Source: Paenibacillus sp. FSL M7-0420 (GTDB taxonomy: Bacteria; Bacillota; Bacilli; Paenibacillales; Paenibacillaceae). Taken from it: 64,000 nucleotides of DNA. The position numbers were made by a program, and so were the translations under genes. The stretch spans positions 7,068,001 to 7,132,000 of the forward strand of contig NZ_JBBOCJ010000001.1 of the NCBI RefSeq assembly GCF_038002345.1. The letters are read 5' to 3'. The notes under the pieces are model-generated. The model made no database searches. It saw nothing but the letters and a program-made list of their open reading frames with translations, and was not told the origin of the DNA. Shown here piece after piece: positions 1 through 9,009 of this stretch (its first letter is position 1; every line of letters begins with the position of its first letter).

Positions 1-106
1 ACTTCATGTAAATATTTTTCAATTCTATGCACAGTCCAGACTTCTGTCAATATCATTTGTTACTCTCTTGGTCATCGCCGGGTGTCCTGCACTGCTTCAT
101 TGCATG
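1..106. other. left edge, no gene seen
   Basis: AT-rich sequence downstream of the minus-strand gene that ends at 107. No reading frame with a ribosome binding site and no clear hairpin terminator is visible. Confidence 0.5.
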
Positions 107-1066
107 TTATTTAACCGTAATTTTGGTTTCCAGGTCTTTATAATAAGTTTTAGCCCACTGACCCTGCTTGTCTTTGAACATCTTCCCGCTGGCATCTTTG
201 GAATACGTAAAAGGCTTAACGCTAATGGACTTCGGAACGGCTGGGAATGCACTATAGTTCTGTTCCTCGGAACCGCTTGTCCGGACTTTCTCAAACGGCT
301 TGCCCCATGGCGAAATCACATTTCCTTTCTCGTCCACAAGGTCATATAACATTCTTTCCGGGTTGTTCACCTTGGACTTGGCCGCTGCCGGAACTTCCCC
401 CTTAAAGGTCACCTGCAGAGACATCGTTAACGCGGTCATCTCGAAGGAATTCACCGTATAATTGAATTTGTTGTTCTTCTTGGAGACGCCCGGCTTCAGG
501 CTTAACAGGGTTCCCAGCTTGTTTACTTGAACTTTAAAAATAAACGGCTCCTTCACCCCGTTGGCGTATGCCTTCAGCGTCAGGTCGAATTTGTCCGGGA
601 TTTGCTGCTTCATGGCTCCCTTACTCAAATAGATCAAGGCTGTGTCCGTATCTTCCAAATTGGGAATGATGGAAGTATCAAACAGCAGCTTTTTCCCATT
701 GATTAACACGTCCATATTCCTGGTCTGGTCCATGAAAGAACCGTTCTTGTCCACCGTCCCTCCCTCCTGCCGGATGCCTGCGATAAGTTGATTACTGTCA
801 TAGATCAGATCGGTTAGTGTCAGGGTTACCCCCTCCTGGGTCACGGCCTGATTCGGAGCAGCAGCAAGCCCTTTCTGGAAAACAGCCTTCAGAGTGGCGT
901 TGTCGCTGGCCGCGAACGCGCTGTCAGCCTTAGCATCCTTGTTGACATTGGCTGCCGCCGCTACGGGTACAGTGAATCCCCCGCCGACAACTGCCCCTCC
1001 GAGTACAGCAGTTACTGCTGTTGCTATCATTGCTTTCTTCATCGTATTTAAGCTGATCGTGTACAT
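107..1066 (-). CDS. secreted protein, probable DUF5643-type
   Basis: Protein of 319 residues with a cleavable signal peptide: a basic start (MYTISLNTMKKAM), a hydrophobic Ala/Val/Gly stretch and an AAAAN-type cleavage region near residue 38. The ATG at 1066 is chosen because AAAGGAGAG lies just upstream; the frame stays open further but without a site. The C-terminal half (segments such as NPERMLYDLVDEKGNVISPW, then SVKPFTY) resembles the DUF5643 domain that ends many DUF4179-type Paenibacillus surface proteins. That assignment is from memory of the family. No catalytic motif is seen. It diverges from the sugar importer starting at 1263. Function unknown. Confidence 0.75.
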   Translation of the reverse strand: MYTISLNTMKKAMIATAVTAVLGGAVVGGGFTVPVAAAANVNKDAKADSAFAASDNATLKAVFQKGLAAAPNQAVTQEGVTLTLTDLIYDSNQLIAGIRQEGGTVDKNGSFMDQTRNMDVLINGKKLLFDTSIIPNLEDTDTALIYLSKGAMKQQIPDKFDLTLKAYANGVKEPFIFKVQVNKLGTLLSLKPGVSKKNNKFNYTVNSFEMTALTMSLQVTFKGEVPAAAKSKVNNPERMLYDLVDEKGNVISPWGKPFEKVRTSGSEEQNYSAFPAVPKSISVKPFTYSKDASGKMFKDKQGQWAKTYYKDLETKITVK

Positions 1067-1262
1067 AGTTTCTCTCCTTTGCTTATTAAGAATATACAGG
1101 TATAACGTTCCCCTGCTGCTATTTTGTGACAGGAGCGCAGAATAACCTCCTACCTGCACAAAGTCATTTTTGAATAAACAGGGTCATTTGCAAGAAAGAA
1201 TTCGGTTCATCCGCTCTACTATAATAAGTTCATCCAGAACAAGTAGAGTGAGGTTAGAACTT

Positions 1263-2240
1263 ATGGCAAATCCCGTACCACAAGCTATGAACACCAAGTT
1301 AGCGACACCGCCCCAGGGCCGTTTCGGCCGTCTGCTGCACAATATCGTGCGATACCGGGTGCTGCTGCTGATGCTGCTGCCCACATCGATTATCTTTTTC
1401 ATCAACTGCTATATTCCGATGTTCGGATTATTCATTGCCTTCAAGAACATCAACTACGTGGACGGCATTATGGGCAGTCCCTGGGCCGGGCTCGACAACT
1501 TCCGGTTCCTGTTCGCCACCTCTGACGCCCTGCGCGTAACCATCAACACCGTGGGGTACAATGTGGTCTTCATTATCTCAGGCCTCATTCTCTCCGTCTC
1601 GCTGGCGATTGCGATCAATGAGGTGCGAAACAAGCTGGCTTCGAAGTTCTTCCAGACCGTCATGATTATGCCGAACTTCCTGTCCATGGTCGTGGTCAGC
1701 TTCATCGTCTATGCCTTCCTGCACCCGGAGTACGGCTTCCTGGTCAAGCATATTCTGCCAATGTTCGGCTACTCCTCAGTGAATGCCTATATGCATCCTA
1801 ACGCATGGCCTTACATTCTGTGGATCACCAAAATGTGGCACTCCATCGGGATCGGCAGCGTCATCTACCTTGCAGCCATCACCGGCATCAGTGAAGAGCT
1901 GTACGAAGCTGCGGTGATGGACGGCGCCAGCAAATGGCAGCAGATCACCAAGATTACCCTGCCGCTGCTCACGCCGATCATGGTCATTCTCACGATTCTT
2001 AACATGGGCGGCATCTTCCGCTCTGACTTCGGGCTGTTCTACCATGTGACCCTGGACTCCGGTGCGCTGCGCTCAACTACGGACGTCATCGACACCTATG
2101 TCTACCGGGGCCTGATCCAGCTCAACGACCTGGGGATGTCCTCAGCAGCGAACTTCTATCAATCGGTCGTCGGCTTCTTCCTGGTCATCGGCGCGAACGC
2201 TCTGGCCCGCAAGCTGAACCGCGATACGGCGCTTTTCTAG
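1263..2240 (+). CDS. sugar ABC transporter permease, LplB type
   Basis: Inner-membrane permease (325 residues) of a CUT1-type carbohydrate importer. About six hydrophobic helices are visible, starting with VLLLMLLPTSIIFFINCYIP. The permease EAA loop that docks the ATPase lies near residues 212-230 (EELYEAAVMDGASKWQQI). A TTG at 1170 would extend the frame, but the ATG at 1263 has GAGTGAGG about 8 bases upstream and gives the usual family length. It is followed 15 bp later by a second permease and then a binding lipoprotein. No ATPase is encoded nearby, as is common where one MsmX-type ATPase serves several importers. The substrate cannot be read from sequence; oligosaccharides of plant cell walls are likely. 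Confidence 0.93.
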   Translation: MANPVPQAMNTKLATPPQGRFGRLLHNIVRYRVLLLMLLPTSIIFFINCYIPMFGLFIAFKNINYVDGIMGSPWAGLDNFRFLFATSDALRVTINTVGYNVVFIISGLILSVSLAIAINEVRNKLASKFFQTVMIMPNFLSMVVVSFIVYAFLHPEYGFLVKHILPMFGYSSVNAYMHPNAWPYILWITKMWHSIGIGSVIYLAAITGISEELYEAAVMDGASKWQQITKITLPLLTPIMVILTILNMGGIFRSDFGLFYHVTLDSGALRSTTDVIDTYVYRGLIQLNDLGMSSAANFYQSVVGFFLVIGANALARKLNRDTALF

Positions 2241-2255
2241 AAACGGAGGATTCTA

Positions 2256-3170
2256 ATGACTACTGCATCCCGAAGCAACCCTTATACCAAAGGCTCCACT
2301 ACCGCCCAGATTATTCTGAATGTATTCTTCATCGCCTTCAGCCTGGCATGTATTCTGCCGATCCTGCTCATTGTCGCCATCTCCTTAACCAACGAGAAGG
2401 CCTTGACGCTGCAGGGTTACAAGTTCTGGCCCGATCATATCGATGCGTCTGCGTACCAATATCTGTTCAAGCATTCGGAGACACTGGTTAAGGCGTATGG
2501 CGTCAGCCTGACGGTTACGGTGATCGGAACGGTGCTGGCCGTGCTGCTGATTGCGCTGTATGCGTATCCGCTCTACCGGAAGGATTTTCCCTTCAAAAAA
2601 ACATTCAACTTCTACCTGCTGATCACCATGCTGTTCTCGGGAGGGCTTGTCCCCTTCTATCTGCTGTACGTGAACTATCTCGATCTGAAGGACTCGCTGG
2701 TTGCGCTGATCCTGCCCGGCCTGTCCAATGCCTTCTATATCTTCATCACCCGTACCTTCTTCCAGCAGACGATCCCGGAGGAGATGATTGAATCCGGCAA
2801 GCTGGACGGGGCTTCGGAATGGCGGATATTCTTCCAGCTTGTGCTTCCGATCTCCCTGCCTGTTCTGGCTACGATCGGTCTGTTCACTACACTGATGTAT
2901 TGGAATGACTGGTTCAACTCCATGCTATTCATTAATGACACCGACAAGTTCTCCCTGCAATACGTCATGATTCAGATGATCCGCCAGGCGGAATTCTTCA
3001 AAACCCAGCTTGCCGGCAGCGGTGTCGCCCTGATGGTACAGGAATCCGTTCCGACCGAAAGTCTGCGGATGGCTATGGTCGTGCTGTCGATTGGTCCGAT
3101 TCTGTTCATCTATCCGTTCTTCCAGAAGTACTTCACCAAGGGCCTTACGATTGGTGCGATCAAGGGTTAA
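2256..3170 (+). CDS. sugar ABC transporter permease, YtcP type
   Basis: Second permease of the importer (304 residues), about six membrane helices, with the EAA loop near residues 174-192 (EEMIESGKLDGASEW). ACGGAGG stands before the ATG. The ending KGLTIGAIKG is typical of YtcP/LplC-type carbohydrate permeases. It pairs with the upstream permease to form the channel. The lipoprotein gene starts 70 bp downstream with its own strong ribosome binding site. Confidence 0.93.
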   Translation: MTTASRSNPYTKGSTTAQIILNVFFIAFSLACILPILLIVAISLTNEKALTLQGYKFWPDHIDASAYQYLFKHSETLVKAYGVSLTVTVIGTVLAVLLIALYAYPLYRKDFPFKKTFNFYLLITMLFSGGLVPFYLLYVNYLDLKDSLVALILPGLSNAFYIFITRTFFQQTIPEEMIESGKLDGASEWRIFFQLVLPISLPVLATIGLFTTLMYWNDWFNSMLFINDTDKFSLQYVMIQMIRQAEFFKTQLAGSGVALMVQESVPTESLRMAMVVLSIGPILFIYPFFQKYFTKGLTIGAIKG

Positions 3171-3240
3171 GCGGTCTAGCTCTGGCGTAAATGCCGGTTA
3201 GAATATATGATCTAATTATCATTCGAGGAGGTTCATACAA

Positions 3241-4836
3241 ATGAGAACAACAAGAAGCTCAGGCACGGTGCTTGCCGCTCTGACTGCCGTGATACTGGGC
3301 ATTACCGGATGCGGCGGGGGCAACTCGGGTGCAAACGCCCCGTCCAAGGCAGAATCGACAGCAGCAGCCGCAACAGCAGGCACGGAAGGCAGTACGAATC
3401 CTGATACTTCAACGTTCCGCAAGCTGAAAGTGTACACGGTCGGGAATTTCCCGCAGAATGATACCAAGGCGGTTGTAGATGAGATCAACAAGTATCTCAA
3501 AGAGAAAATCAACGCCGAGATTGACTTCCAGGGACTCCCTTGGTCCTCCTGGGCCGAGAAGATGGCACTGGCTTACCAGTCCGGTGAACAGGTCGATCTG
3601 ACCTTCGCCCCCAACTGGGCCGACTTCGCCAATAACGTAGCCAAAGGCGCGTTCCTTCCGCTGGATGATCTGTTAGCCAAGTATGGACAAGGCATCAAGG
3701 AGACCCTTGATCCCCGCTTCCTGGACGGCGGAACCGTAGACGGCAAAATCTATGCGATTCCTACCAATAAAGAAATTGGTGAGAGCCATACCATTATGTT
3801 CCGCAAGGATCTGGTAGATAAATACGGATTCGATGTGAACTCGATTGAGACGCTGGAGGATCTGGAGCCATGGCTGCAGACGATCAAGGAGAAGGAACCG
3901 GCTATTGCGCCGATCTGGCTCTCCGGCAGCGGCTCCGATACCCTGGGCTACTTCGACAAGACCAGAGAGAGCATGAAGGAGAACTTCCGTTATGAGCTGG
4001 TGGCCGGCGCTCCTGCCGGAATCGTACTGGATACCAAGACTGATAAGATGGTGATCAGCTCCATGGAGTCCGACACCGCAATCTACCGGATGAAGCTCTA
4101 CGGCGACTGGTTCAGCAAAGGCTACATCAATAAAGATGCTGCAACGACCAAAACCAGTACTGAAGACGCTTTCAAGGCCGGCAAGACCTGGATGAAATTC
4201 GGTTCAGACAAACCGGATTCCGACAAGGAAGATTCCATCGCCACCGGCATTGAGCTGGTGAAGCTGAAGGGGAATGAACCCGAGATCAGTACTGCCAGCG
4301 TCAGCAACTCCATGATGGCCATCGGACGCACCTCGATTGATCCCGAGCGGACCATGATGCTGCTGAACCTTCTGCATACCGACCCGGTGCTGGTCAATCT
4401 CATTGACTTCGGTGTAGAAGGACGGCAATATGTGAAGGTGGAAGGCAAGGAGAACTTCATCAAGCTGCCTGACGGCATTGCTACCCGTGCCGATACCGGC
4501 TGGGCGCCGGGCATTGAATGGATGTTCGGTAACCAGACCATAACCTATCTGTGGGAAGGCGAAAGCGCCGACAAGTGGGAGAAATTCAAGGCTTATAACG
4601 AGAGCGCCCATAAGGTGAAGTCCTTCGGCTTCAACTTCAATACCGACGCTGTCAAAACACAGGTCTCCGTGGTCAGCAACATTATCAAGGAATTCCGCCC
4701 GCTGCTGGAAACGGGCAGCCTGGGTGTAGATAAGGTGCTTACGGAGTACAATAAGAAGCTTAAGGCTAACGGCATTGAAGAGATCCGCGCCGAGGTTCAG
4801 AAGCAATACGATGCCTGGAAGGCCAAACAATCCTAA
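3241..4836 (+). CDS. sugar-binding lipoprotein of the ABC importer
   Basis: Extracellular solute-binding protein (531 residues), family 1 type with a C-terminal part like DUF3502. The signal peptide ends in an ITGC lipobox with Cys24 as the lipidated residue, followed by a Gly/Ser/Ala-rich linker to about residue 58. GAGGAGG lies before the ATG. It would hand its ligand to the two permeases upstream. The length matches the long LplA/YtcQ-like binding proteins that go with LplB/YtcP permeases. Two GC-rich hairpins follow the stop and may let this gene be expressed more strongly than the kinase downstream (inference). Confidence 0.93.
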   Translation: MRTTRSSGTVLAALTAVILGITGCGGGNSGANAPSKAESTAAAATAGTEGSTNPDTSTFRKLKVYTVGNFPQNDTKAVVDEINKYLKEKINAEIDFQGLPWSSWAEKMALAYQSGEQVDLTFAPNWADFANNVAKGAFLPLDDLLAKYGQGIKETLDPRFLDGGTVDGKIYAIPTNKEIGESHTIMFRKDLVDKYGFDVNSIETLEDLEPWLQTIKEKEPAIAPIWLSGSGSDTLGYFDKTRESMKENFRYELVAGAPAGIVLDTKTDKMVISSMESDTAIYRMKLYGDWFSKGYINKDAATTKTSTEDAFKAGKTWMKFGSDKPDSDKEDSIATGIELVKLKGNEPEISTASVSNSMMAIGRTSIDPERTMMLLNLLHTDPVLVNLIDFGVEGRQYVKVEGKENFIKLPDGIATRADTGWAPGIEWMFGNQTITYLWEGESADKWEKFKAYNESAHKVKSFGFNFNTDAVKTQVSVVSNIIKEFRPLLETGSLGVDKVLTEYNKKLKANGIEEIRAEVQKQYDAWKAKQS

Positions 4837-4857
4837 ACAAACAAGTGGAAACGACTA

Positions 4858-4879
4858 TGCCGTCCTTTTTAGGACGGCA
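4858..4879 (+). terminator. hairpin after binding-protein gene
   Basis: Perfect inverted repeat TGCCGTCCT-TTTT-AGGACGGCA, 19 bp after the stop codon. No T-tract follows, so it is more likely an mRNA-stabilising or partial terminator hairpin than a full terminator. Confidence 0.55.
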
Positions 4880-4946
4880 CCCGTTTCAGCGAGAAATATA
4901 AGGATAAGTTGTCGTGTGGAACATACCACTTCTTATATTTTAAGCT

Positions 4947-4977
4947 AAGGGGAAGGACGGCAGCCGTCCTTCCCCTT
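4947..4977 (+). terminator. long palindrome before kinase gene
   Basis: A 15-bp arm beginning AAGGGGAAGG is followed, after one base, by its exact complement. Its inner part (GGACGGC/GCCGTCC) repeats the stem of the hairpin at 4858, so the two elements could also pair with each other. No T-run. Confidence 0.45.
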
Positions 4978-5024
4978 TCCTGCCGCTCAGCGTGTAATTG
5001 TACCTAAGGATAAGGGGGAAGACT

Positions 5025-6761
5025 GTGAAACTATCATTGCGATTCAAAGTGAGTGCCCTTGTCCTGCTGCTGGTCACGCCGCTGTTCCTCTTTCTCTCTT
5101 ACACCAACCTCTATTCCACCAACATTGTCCGGGAGAAGGTTGCGAAGTCCGCTTCGGACACGTTGACCCTGCACTTAGGTACACTCGATGAGCTGCTGGA
5201 GCAGACCAGCCATTATCTGCTGCGTACGGCCAATGAAAACATGCTGCTGGAGCTCTATTCCGACAGCGGTCCCGACAGCGTCAATTATTATCTGTCCATC
5301 CGTAAGCTGATGGACCAGTGGTACAGCGATGTCAGCTACTATACCATTATCCGCAGTGTCTTCGTCTACCATCAGGACCGGGATGAACTCTTCCTGAGCA
5401 GCCAGAAGGAGTATTACCAAGAGAAGGAGATGATTGCCTCGGGGCTGTCTTCACACCTCAAGACCCCTAATCTCCAGGCCTCCCTGAAGTGGGAGACCGT
5501 GACCCTCGGCGGAGAGCCGGTGTTATTCAAGGTGCTGCCGGACAAGAGCGGCCGGCTTCTCATGGGGGTACTGGTCAGCATCGACTCTCTGGCCCAGCCC
5601 CTGACCCAGCTGGAGTCTACCGGAGGCAGCGGACAGGTCGGCATGATCGACAATGACGGTAAGTTACTCTGGGGCCAGTTCGCCAGTGAAGATCTTGCGC
5701 TCATCCGCAGCCGGCTTAATCAGCCCAACCCTCGTGCGGATGCCTCGATTCGCCTGAGTAACGGCAATTCGTATCTGCTGATTGACAAGCCCTCTCAATA
5801 TTCCAATCTGAATGTCTTTTTCCTGCTCGACGAGAAATCCATTCTGGACGAGCTGCCGGTCTTCCAGCGGATCATCAAGGTGATTCCCTTCGTCATTATC
5901 CTCGTAATGGTTATCCTGCTGGCTCTGCTTAGCAGACTGGTGTTCAAGCCTATCCAACAATTGACCAGCGGGATGCGCATTCTGGGGAAGGGACAGCTGG
6001 AATACCGGCTGAAGGATGGCAACAGCAGGGAGTTCCAGATCATTACGATGCAATTCAACCAGATGGCGGAGCAGATCGGCAATCTCAAGATTGATGTGTA
6101 TGAGGAGCAGATGAAGGTGCAGCAAGCGGAGCTGAAGCATCTTCAGGCGCAGATCAATCCCCATTTTTTCATGAATTCCTTGAACATCGTCTTTCATCTG
6201 GTAGAGCTGAAGCAATATGCGCTAATCAAAAAAATGATCGGACATCTGGTCTCCCACTTCCGGTTCATCATGAATACCAACGACGCCTGGCTTCCGCTGC
6301 GCAGCGAGCTAGGTCATATTCAGAACTATATTGAGATCCAGATGGTCATGTATCCGAACAAGCTGTCTTATGAGGTGCTGCTTCCGCAGGAGCTTGAGTC
6401 TACGCTGATTCCGCCGCTGCTGATCCAGCCCTTCGTCGAGAATGCCATCAAGCATGGCTTCAATAACAATTCGAAGCCCTTCAATGTCGGCATCACAGTC
6501 AGTGAAGAAGCCGGAGAGAGCGGCGATTCCTGCATTGCCATTCAGATCCGCGATTCCGGGCCGGGCTTCTCCGCGGCTCAGCTCGACAGGCTCAATCATG
6601 GCGTATATGAGCGCAAGCCGACAGACCGCCATCTGGGAATATGGAACGTATACAGACGCATGCTGATGTTCTATAACAACCGGGCACGGCTTACCTTCCA
6701 TAATGCTCCAGACGGAGGCGCGGTTGTGGAAATCAGACTACCTGTTCAAAAGGAGCTGTGA
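5025..6761 (+). CDS. sensor histidine kinase, YesM family
   Basis: Membrane histidine kinase (578 residues). Transmembrane helix near residues 5-28, an extracellular sensor region, second helix near 282-304, HAMP linker, then a His_kinase domain with the phospho-acceptor His380 in QINPHFFMNSL and an ATPase domain (QPFVENAIKHG near 467, a GPGF box near 511). The GTG at 5025 is chosen because AAGGGGGAA precedes it; an upstream TTG lacks a site. It follows the importer genes and is translationally close to the AraC-type regulator, so it probably senses the transported sugar or its binding protein and controls the importer, as such pairs do elsewhere. Confidence 0.92.
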   Translation: MKLSLRFKVSALVLLLVTPLFLFLSYTNLYSTNIVREKVAKSASDTLTLHLGTLDELLEQTSHYLLRTANENMLLELYSDSGPDSVNYYLSIRKLMDQWYSDVSYYTIIRSVFVYHQDRDELFLSSQKEYYQEKEMIASGLSSHLKTPNLQASLKWETVTLGGEPVLFKVLPDKSGRLLMGVLVSIDSLAQPLTQLESTGGSGQVGMIDNDGKLLWGQFASEDLALIRSRLNQPNPRADASIRLSNGNSYLLIDKPSQYSNLNVFFLLDEKSILDELPVFQRIIKVIPFVIILVMVILLALLSRLVFKPIQQLTSGMRILGKGQLEYRLKDGNSREFQIITMQFNQMAEQIGNLKIDVYEEQMKVQQAELKHLQAQINPHFFMNSLNIVFHLVELKQYALIKKMIGHLVSHFRFIMNTNDAWLPLRSELGHIQNYIEIQMVMYPNKLSYEVLLPQELESTLIPPLLIQPFVENAIKHGFNNNSKPFNVGITVSEEAGESGDSCIAIQIRDSGPGFSAAQLDRLNHGVYERKPTDRHLGIWNVYRRMLMFYNNRARLTFHNAPDGGAVVEIRLPVQKEL

Positions 6762-6767
6762 CGTTCA

Positions 6768-8393
6768 ATGTACAGAGTTCTAATCGTTGACGACCAATAC
6801 TTTGCCTTGCTCGGCCTCCAGCAGGGGGTGGATTGGAGCGCGCTTAGCGTGTCAGATGTCTGTCTGGCGGAGAACGTAGACCAGGCGATTGCCGTTCTTG
6901 AGCAGCAGCCTGTAGACCTGCTGATCTGCGATATCGAAATGCCGGGCAGAAGCGGCCTGGAGCTGCTGGCCTGGGTGAAGCAATCCGCTCCCGGCACGCT
7001 GACGATTATGCTGACCTGCCATGCCGATTTCGAGTATGCCCAGCGCGCGATTTATCACGGTGCCTTCCATTATCTGCTCAAGCCGGTAGACTATGAAGAA
7101 TTGATGAAAATCTCCCGTGAGGCGCTATTCGAGATCAGTAAGCAGAGAGAGCAGCAGCAGTTCGAGGCCCTGATCCAGAAGTACCGGAGACAGTGGGAGC
7201 ATCAGCTCCCCCTGCTGGTGGAACGGTTCTGGCAGGATATTCTCAGCCAGCGGGCAGCGCCCGTGCTGGAATCGCTCACCCTTCCGGCGAACACCTATAA
7301 TCTGGATCTGCAGCCTGGAGACCGCTACTTCCTCGCTCTGCTGGGGCTGGAGCAGTGGAAGGAGAACCTTAGCGCACGGGATGAGACGATTATGGAATAT
7401 GCACTGCGCAACATGGCCGATGAGCTGCTGCTAAGCGGGCTGGAAGGCACTGTGCTGCAGGATCAGGTCGGCCATAATCTGGCGGTCATCTACGTGCGTG
7501 GCGATATGAACGCCGCCTGGCATACGCTGGAGCAGAATGGCCGCACCTTCCTGGATACCTGCGGGCGGCTGCTGCATTGCTCCCTGTCGATCTACATCAG
7601 CGCAGGTGTCCCTCTGTCCGGAATCATGAGCGCTTACACGGATGTCACGGAGCGGGAACAACGCAACCTGAACCGTTCGCGTCAGGTGTTCGGACCGGAG
7701 GATCAGGCCTATAGCCGAGATCAGCCGCTTGCGCCGGTGCCTCAGGCAGCGCCTATGCATATCTTCGGAGAGTGGGCGACCCTCCTGGAGCTTGGCGAGC
7801 TGGAGGAGCTGGAGCGCCGCGTGACCCTGTGGTTCTCGGGCATCGGGCCCGGCCGCTGGACAAGTGAGCTGCACCGCCAGCTTATCCACGGCATCCTGTT
7901 CATTGTACACACCGTTCTCGCCAAAAAAGGCTTATCCGCTCACGCCTCAGCGGAGCTGAAGCCCTTGATGGATAAGGAAAATTATCCGAAGCAGTCCGCT
8001 TCGCTCCAGAGCTGGGCGATGGAATGCCTGCGAGCCGTAATGCACTTATTGCAGACAAGCAATAACGTATCCTCGGCCACGGTGTCCAAGATTAGGCAGT
8101 ATATCCGCTCGCGTCTGAGCGAGGAGATCACCCGCGACGAACTCGCGGCCTATGTCTACCTGAACCCGGCCTACTTGTCCCGGCTGTTCAAGAAGGAGAC
8201 CGGGCTGTCGATCTCCGATGTGATCATTCAGGAAAGGCTGCAGAAGGCCAAGCAGCTGCTGGAGGAGACCGAGCTGAAGATCACCGACATCGCCGAGCAG
8301 GTCGGATACACCAGCCTCGGCAGCTTCTCCAACCTGTTCAAGCGGATCGTCGGCGCCACACCGCAGCAGTACCGTGCGCGGAATAAGAAGTGA
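6768..8393 (+). CDS. response regulator with AraC-type DNA-binding domain, YesN family
   Basis: Cytoplasmic regulator (541 residues). The receiver domain covers residues 1-125 with acidic Asp8/Asp9, phospho-acceptor Asp55 (ICDIEMPGRSG) and the conserved Lys in LLKPVDY. A long linker follows, then an AraC/XylS double helix-turn-helix at about 440-541 (NPAYLSRLFKKETG, TDIAEQVGY). The ATG lies 6 bp after the kinase stop, with AAGGAG inside the end of the kinase gene, so the two are coupled. Expected partner of the kinase at 5025 and activator of the importer genes. Confidence 0.93.
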   Translation: MYRVLIVDDQYFALLGLQQGVDWSALSVSDVCLAENVDQAIAVLEQQPVDLLICDIEMPGRSGLELLAWVKQSAPGTLTIMLTCHADFEYAQRAIYHGAFHYLLKPVDYEELMKISREALFEISKQREQQQFEALIQKYRRQWEHQLPLLVERFWQDILSQRAAPVLESLTLPANTYNLDLQPGDRYFLALLGLEQWKENLSARDETIMEYALRNMADELLLSGLEGTVLQDQVGHNLAVIYVRGDMNAAWHTLEQNGRTFLDTCGRLLHCSLSIYISAGVPLSGIMSAYTDVTEREQRNLNRSRQVFGPEDQAYSRDQPLAPVPQAAPMHIFGEWATLLELGELEELERRVTLWFSGIGPGRWTSELHRQLIHGILFIVHTVLAKKGLSAHASAELKPLMDKENYPKQSASLQSWAMECLRAVMHLLQTSNNVSSATVSKIRQYIRSRLSEEITRDELAAYVYLNPAYLSRLFKKETGLSISDVIIQERLQKAKQLLEETELKITDIAEQVGYTSLGSFSNLFKRIVGATPQQYRARNKK

Positions 8394-8486
8394 GCGGGGC
8401 GGGCGGGGACGTTAGGGACACCAGGGGGCACTAGGCATACGAACCGCCGGGCGGGGACATTAGGCCCGCGAATCGCCGCGCAATTG

Positions 8487-8892
8487 CATTGTGGTCGGTT
8501 TTTCGATTACATTTGGTCCGCGCGCCCCCATCCGCCGCATTGTAATCGGTTTTCCGATTACATTTGGTCCGCGCGCCCCCATCCGCCGCATTGTAGTCGG
8601 TTTTCCGATTACATTTGGTCCGCGCGCCCCCATCCGCCGCATTGTAGTCGGTTTTTCGATTACATTTGGTCCGCGCGCCCCCATCCGCCACATTGTAGTC
8701 GGTTTTCCGATTACATTTGGTCCGCGCGCCCCCATCCGCCGCATTGTGGTCGGTTTTTCGACTACATTTGGTCCGCGTGCGCCCATCCGCCGCATTGTAG
8801 TCGGTTTTTCGATTACATTTGGTCCGCACGCGCCCATCCGCCGCATTGTAGTCGGTTTTCCGACTACATTTGGTCCGCGCACCCCCATCCGC
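8487..8892. repeat. 51-bp hairpin repeat array 1, left part (8 units)
   Basis: Eight tandem units start at 8487, 8538, 8589, 8640, 8691, 8742, 8793 and 8844, exactly 51 bp apart. Each unit carries an inverted repeat such as TGTAATCGG-TTTT-CCGATTACA, then TTTGGTCCGCGCGCCCCCAT. Because 51 is a multiple of three, several frames stay open on both strands; these are artefacts. The eighth unit is cut by the IS element at 8892/8893. The array begins about 95 bp after the regulator stop. A degenerate 48-bp direct duplication (GGGCGGGGAC-GTTAGG at 8401, near-copy at 8449) precedes it. Confidence 0.95.
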
Positions 8893-8915
8893 GGTAGCGT
8901 CAAGAAGTTTGTGTA
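8893..8915. repeat. IS256-family left terminal inverted repeat
   Basis: Matches the right end (10284-10306, reverse complement) at roughly two thirds of positions, ending in the shared TTGTGTA block. Confidence 0.8.
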
Positions 8916-8960
8916 AATGAGTAGAAGTACCTCCCCGGGGTTACGGGTTGGGGGTGTAGT

Positions 8961-8997
8961 GTTTCTGGGGGGAGGGGGAACCCCGCCCCCCAGAAAC
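8961..8997 (-). terminator. strong GC-rich hairpin after transposase gene
   Basis: Arms GTTTCTGGGGGG and CCCCCCAGAAAC, extended by GGGG/CCCC across one mismatch, lie just past the transposase stop and inside the IS. A hairpin here could stop transcripts leaving or entering the element. No T-tract is seen. Confidence 0.6.
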
Positions 8998-9009
8998 TGG
9001 ATTCCTTAG

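Noticed and set aside
5664..6215. 183-codon minus-strand frame
   Set aside because: Antisense to the histidine kinase and low-complexity Leu/Gln/His content typical of shadow frames.
8431..8916. Three long open frames on both strands through array 1, encoding repeated 17-residue units
   Set aside because: The 51-bp period is a multiple of three without stops, so several frames stay open at once; none has a ribosome binding site, and the IS interrupts the array without a coding consequence.
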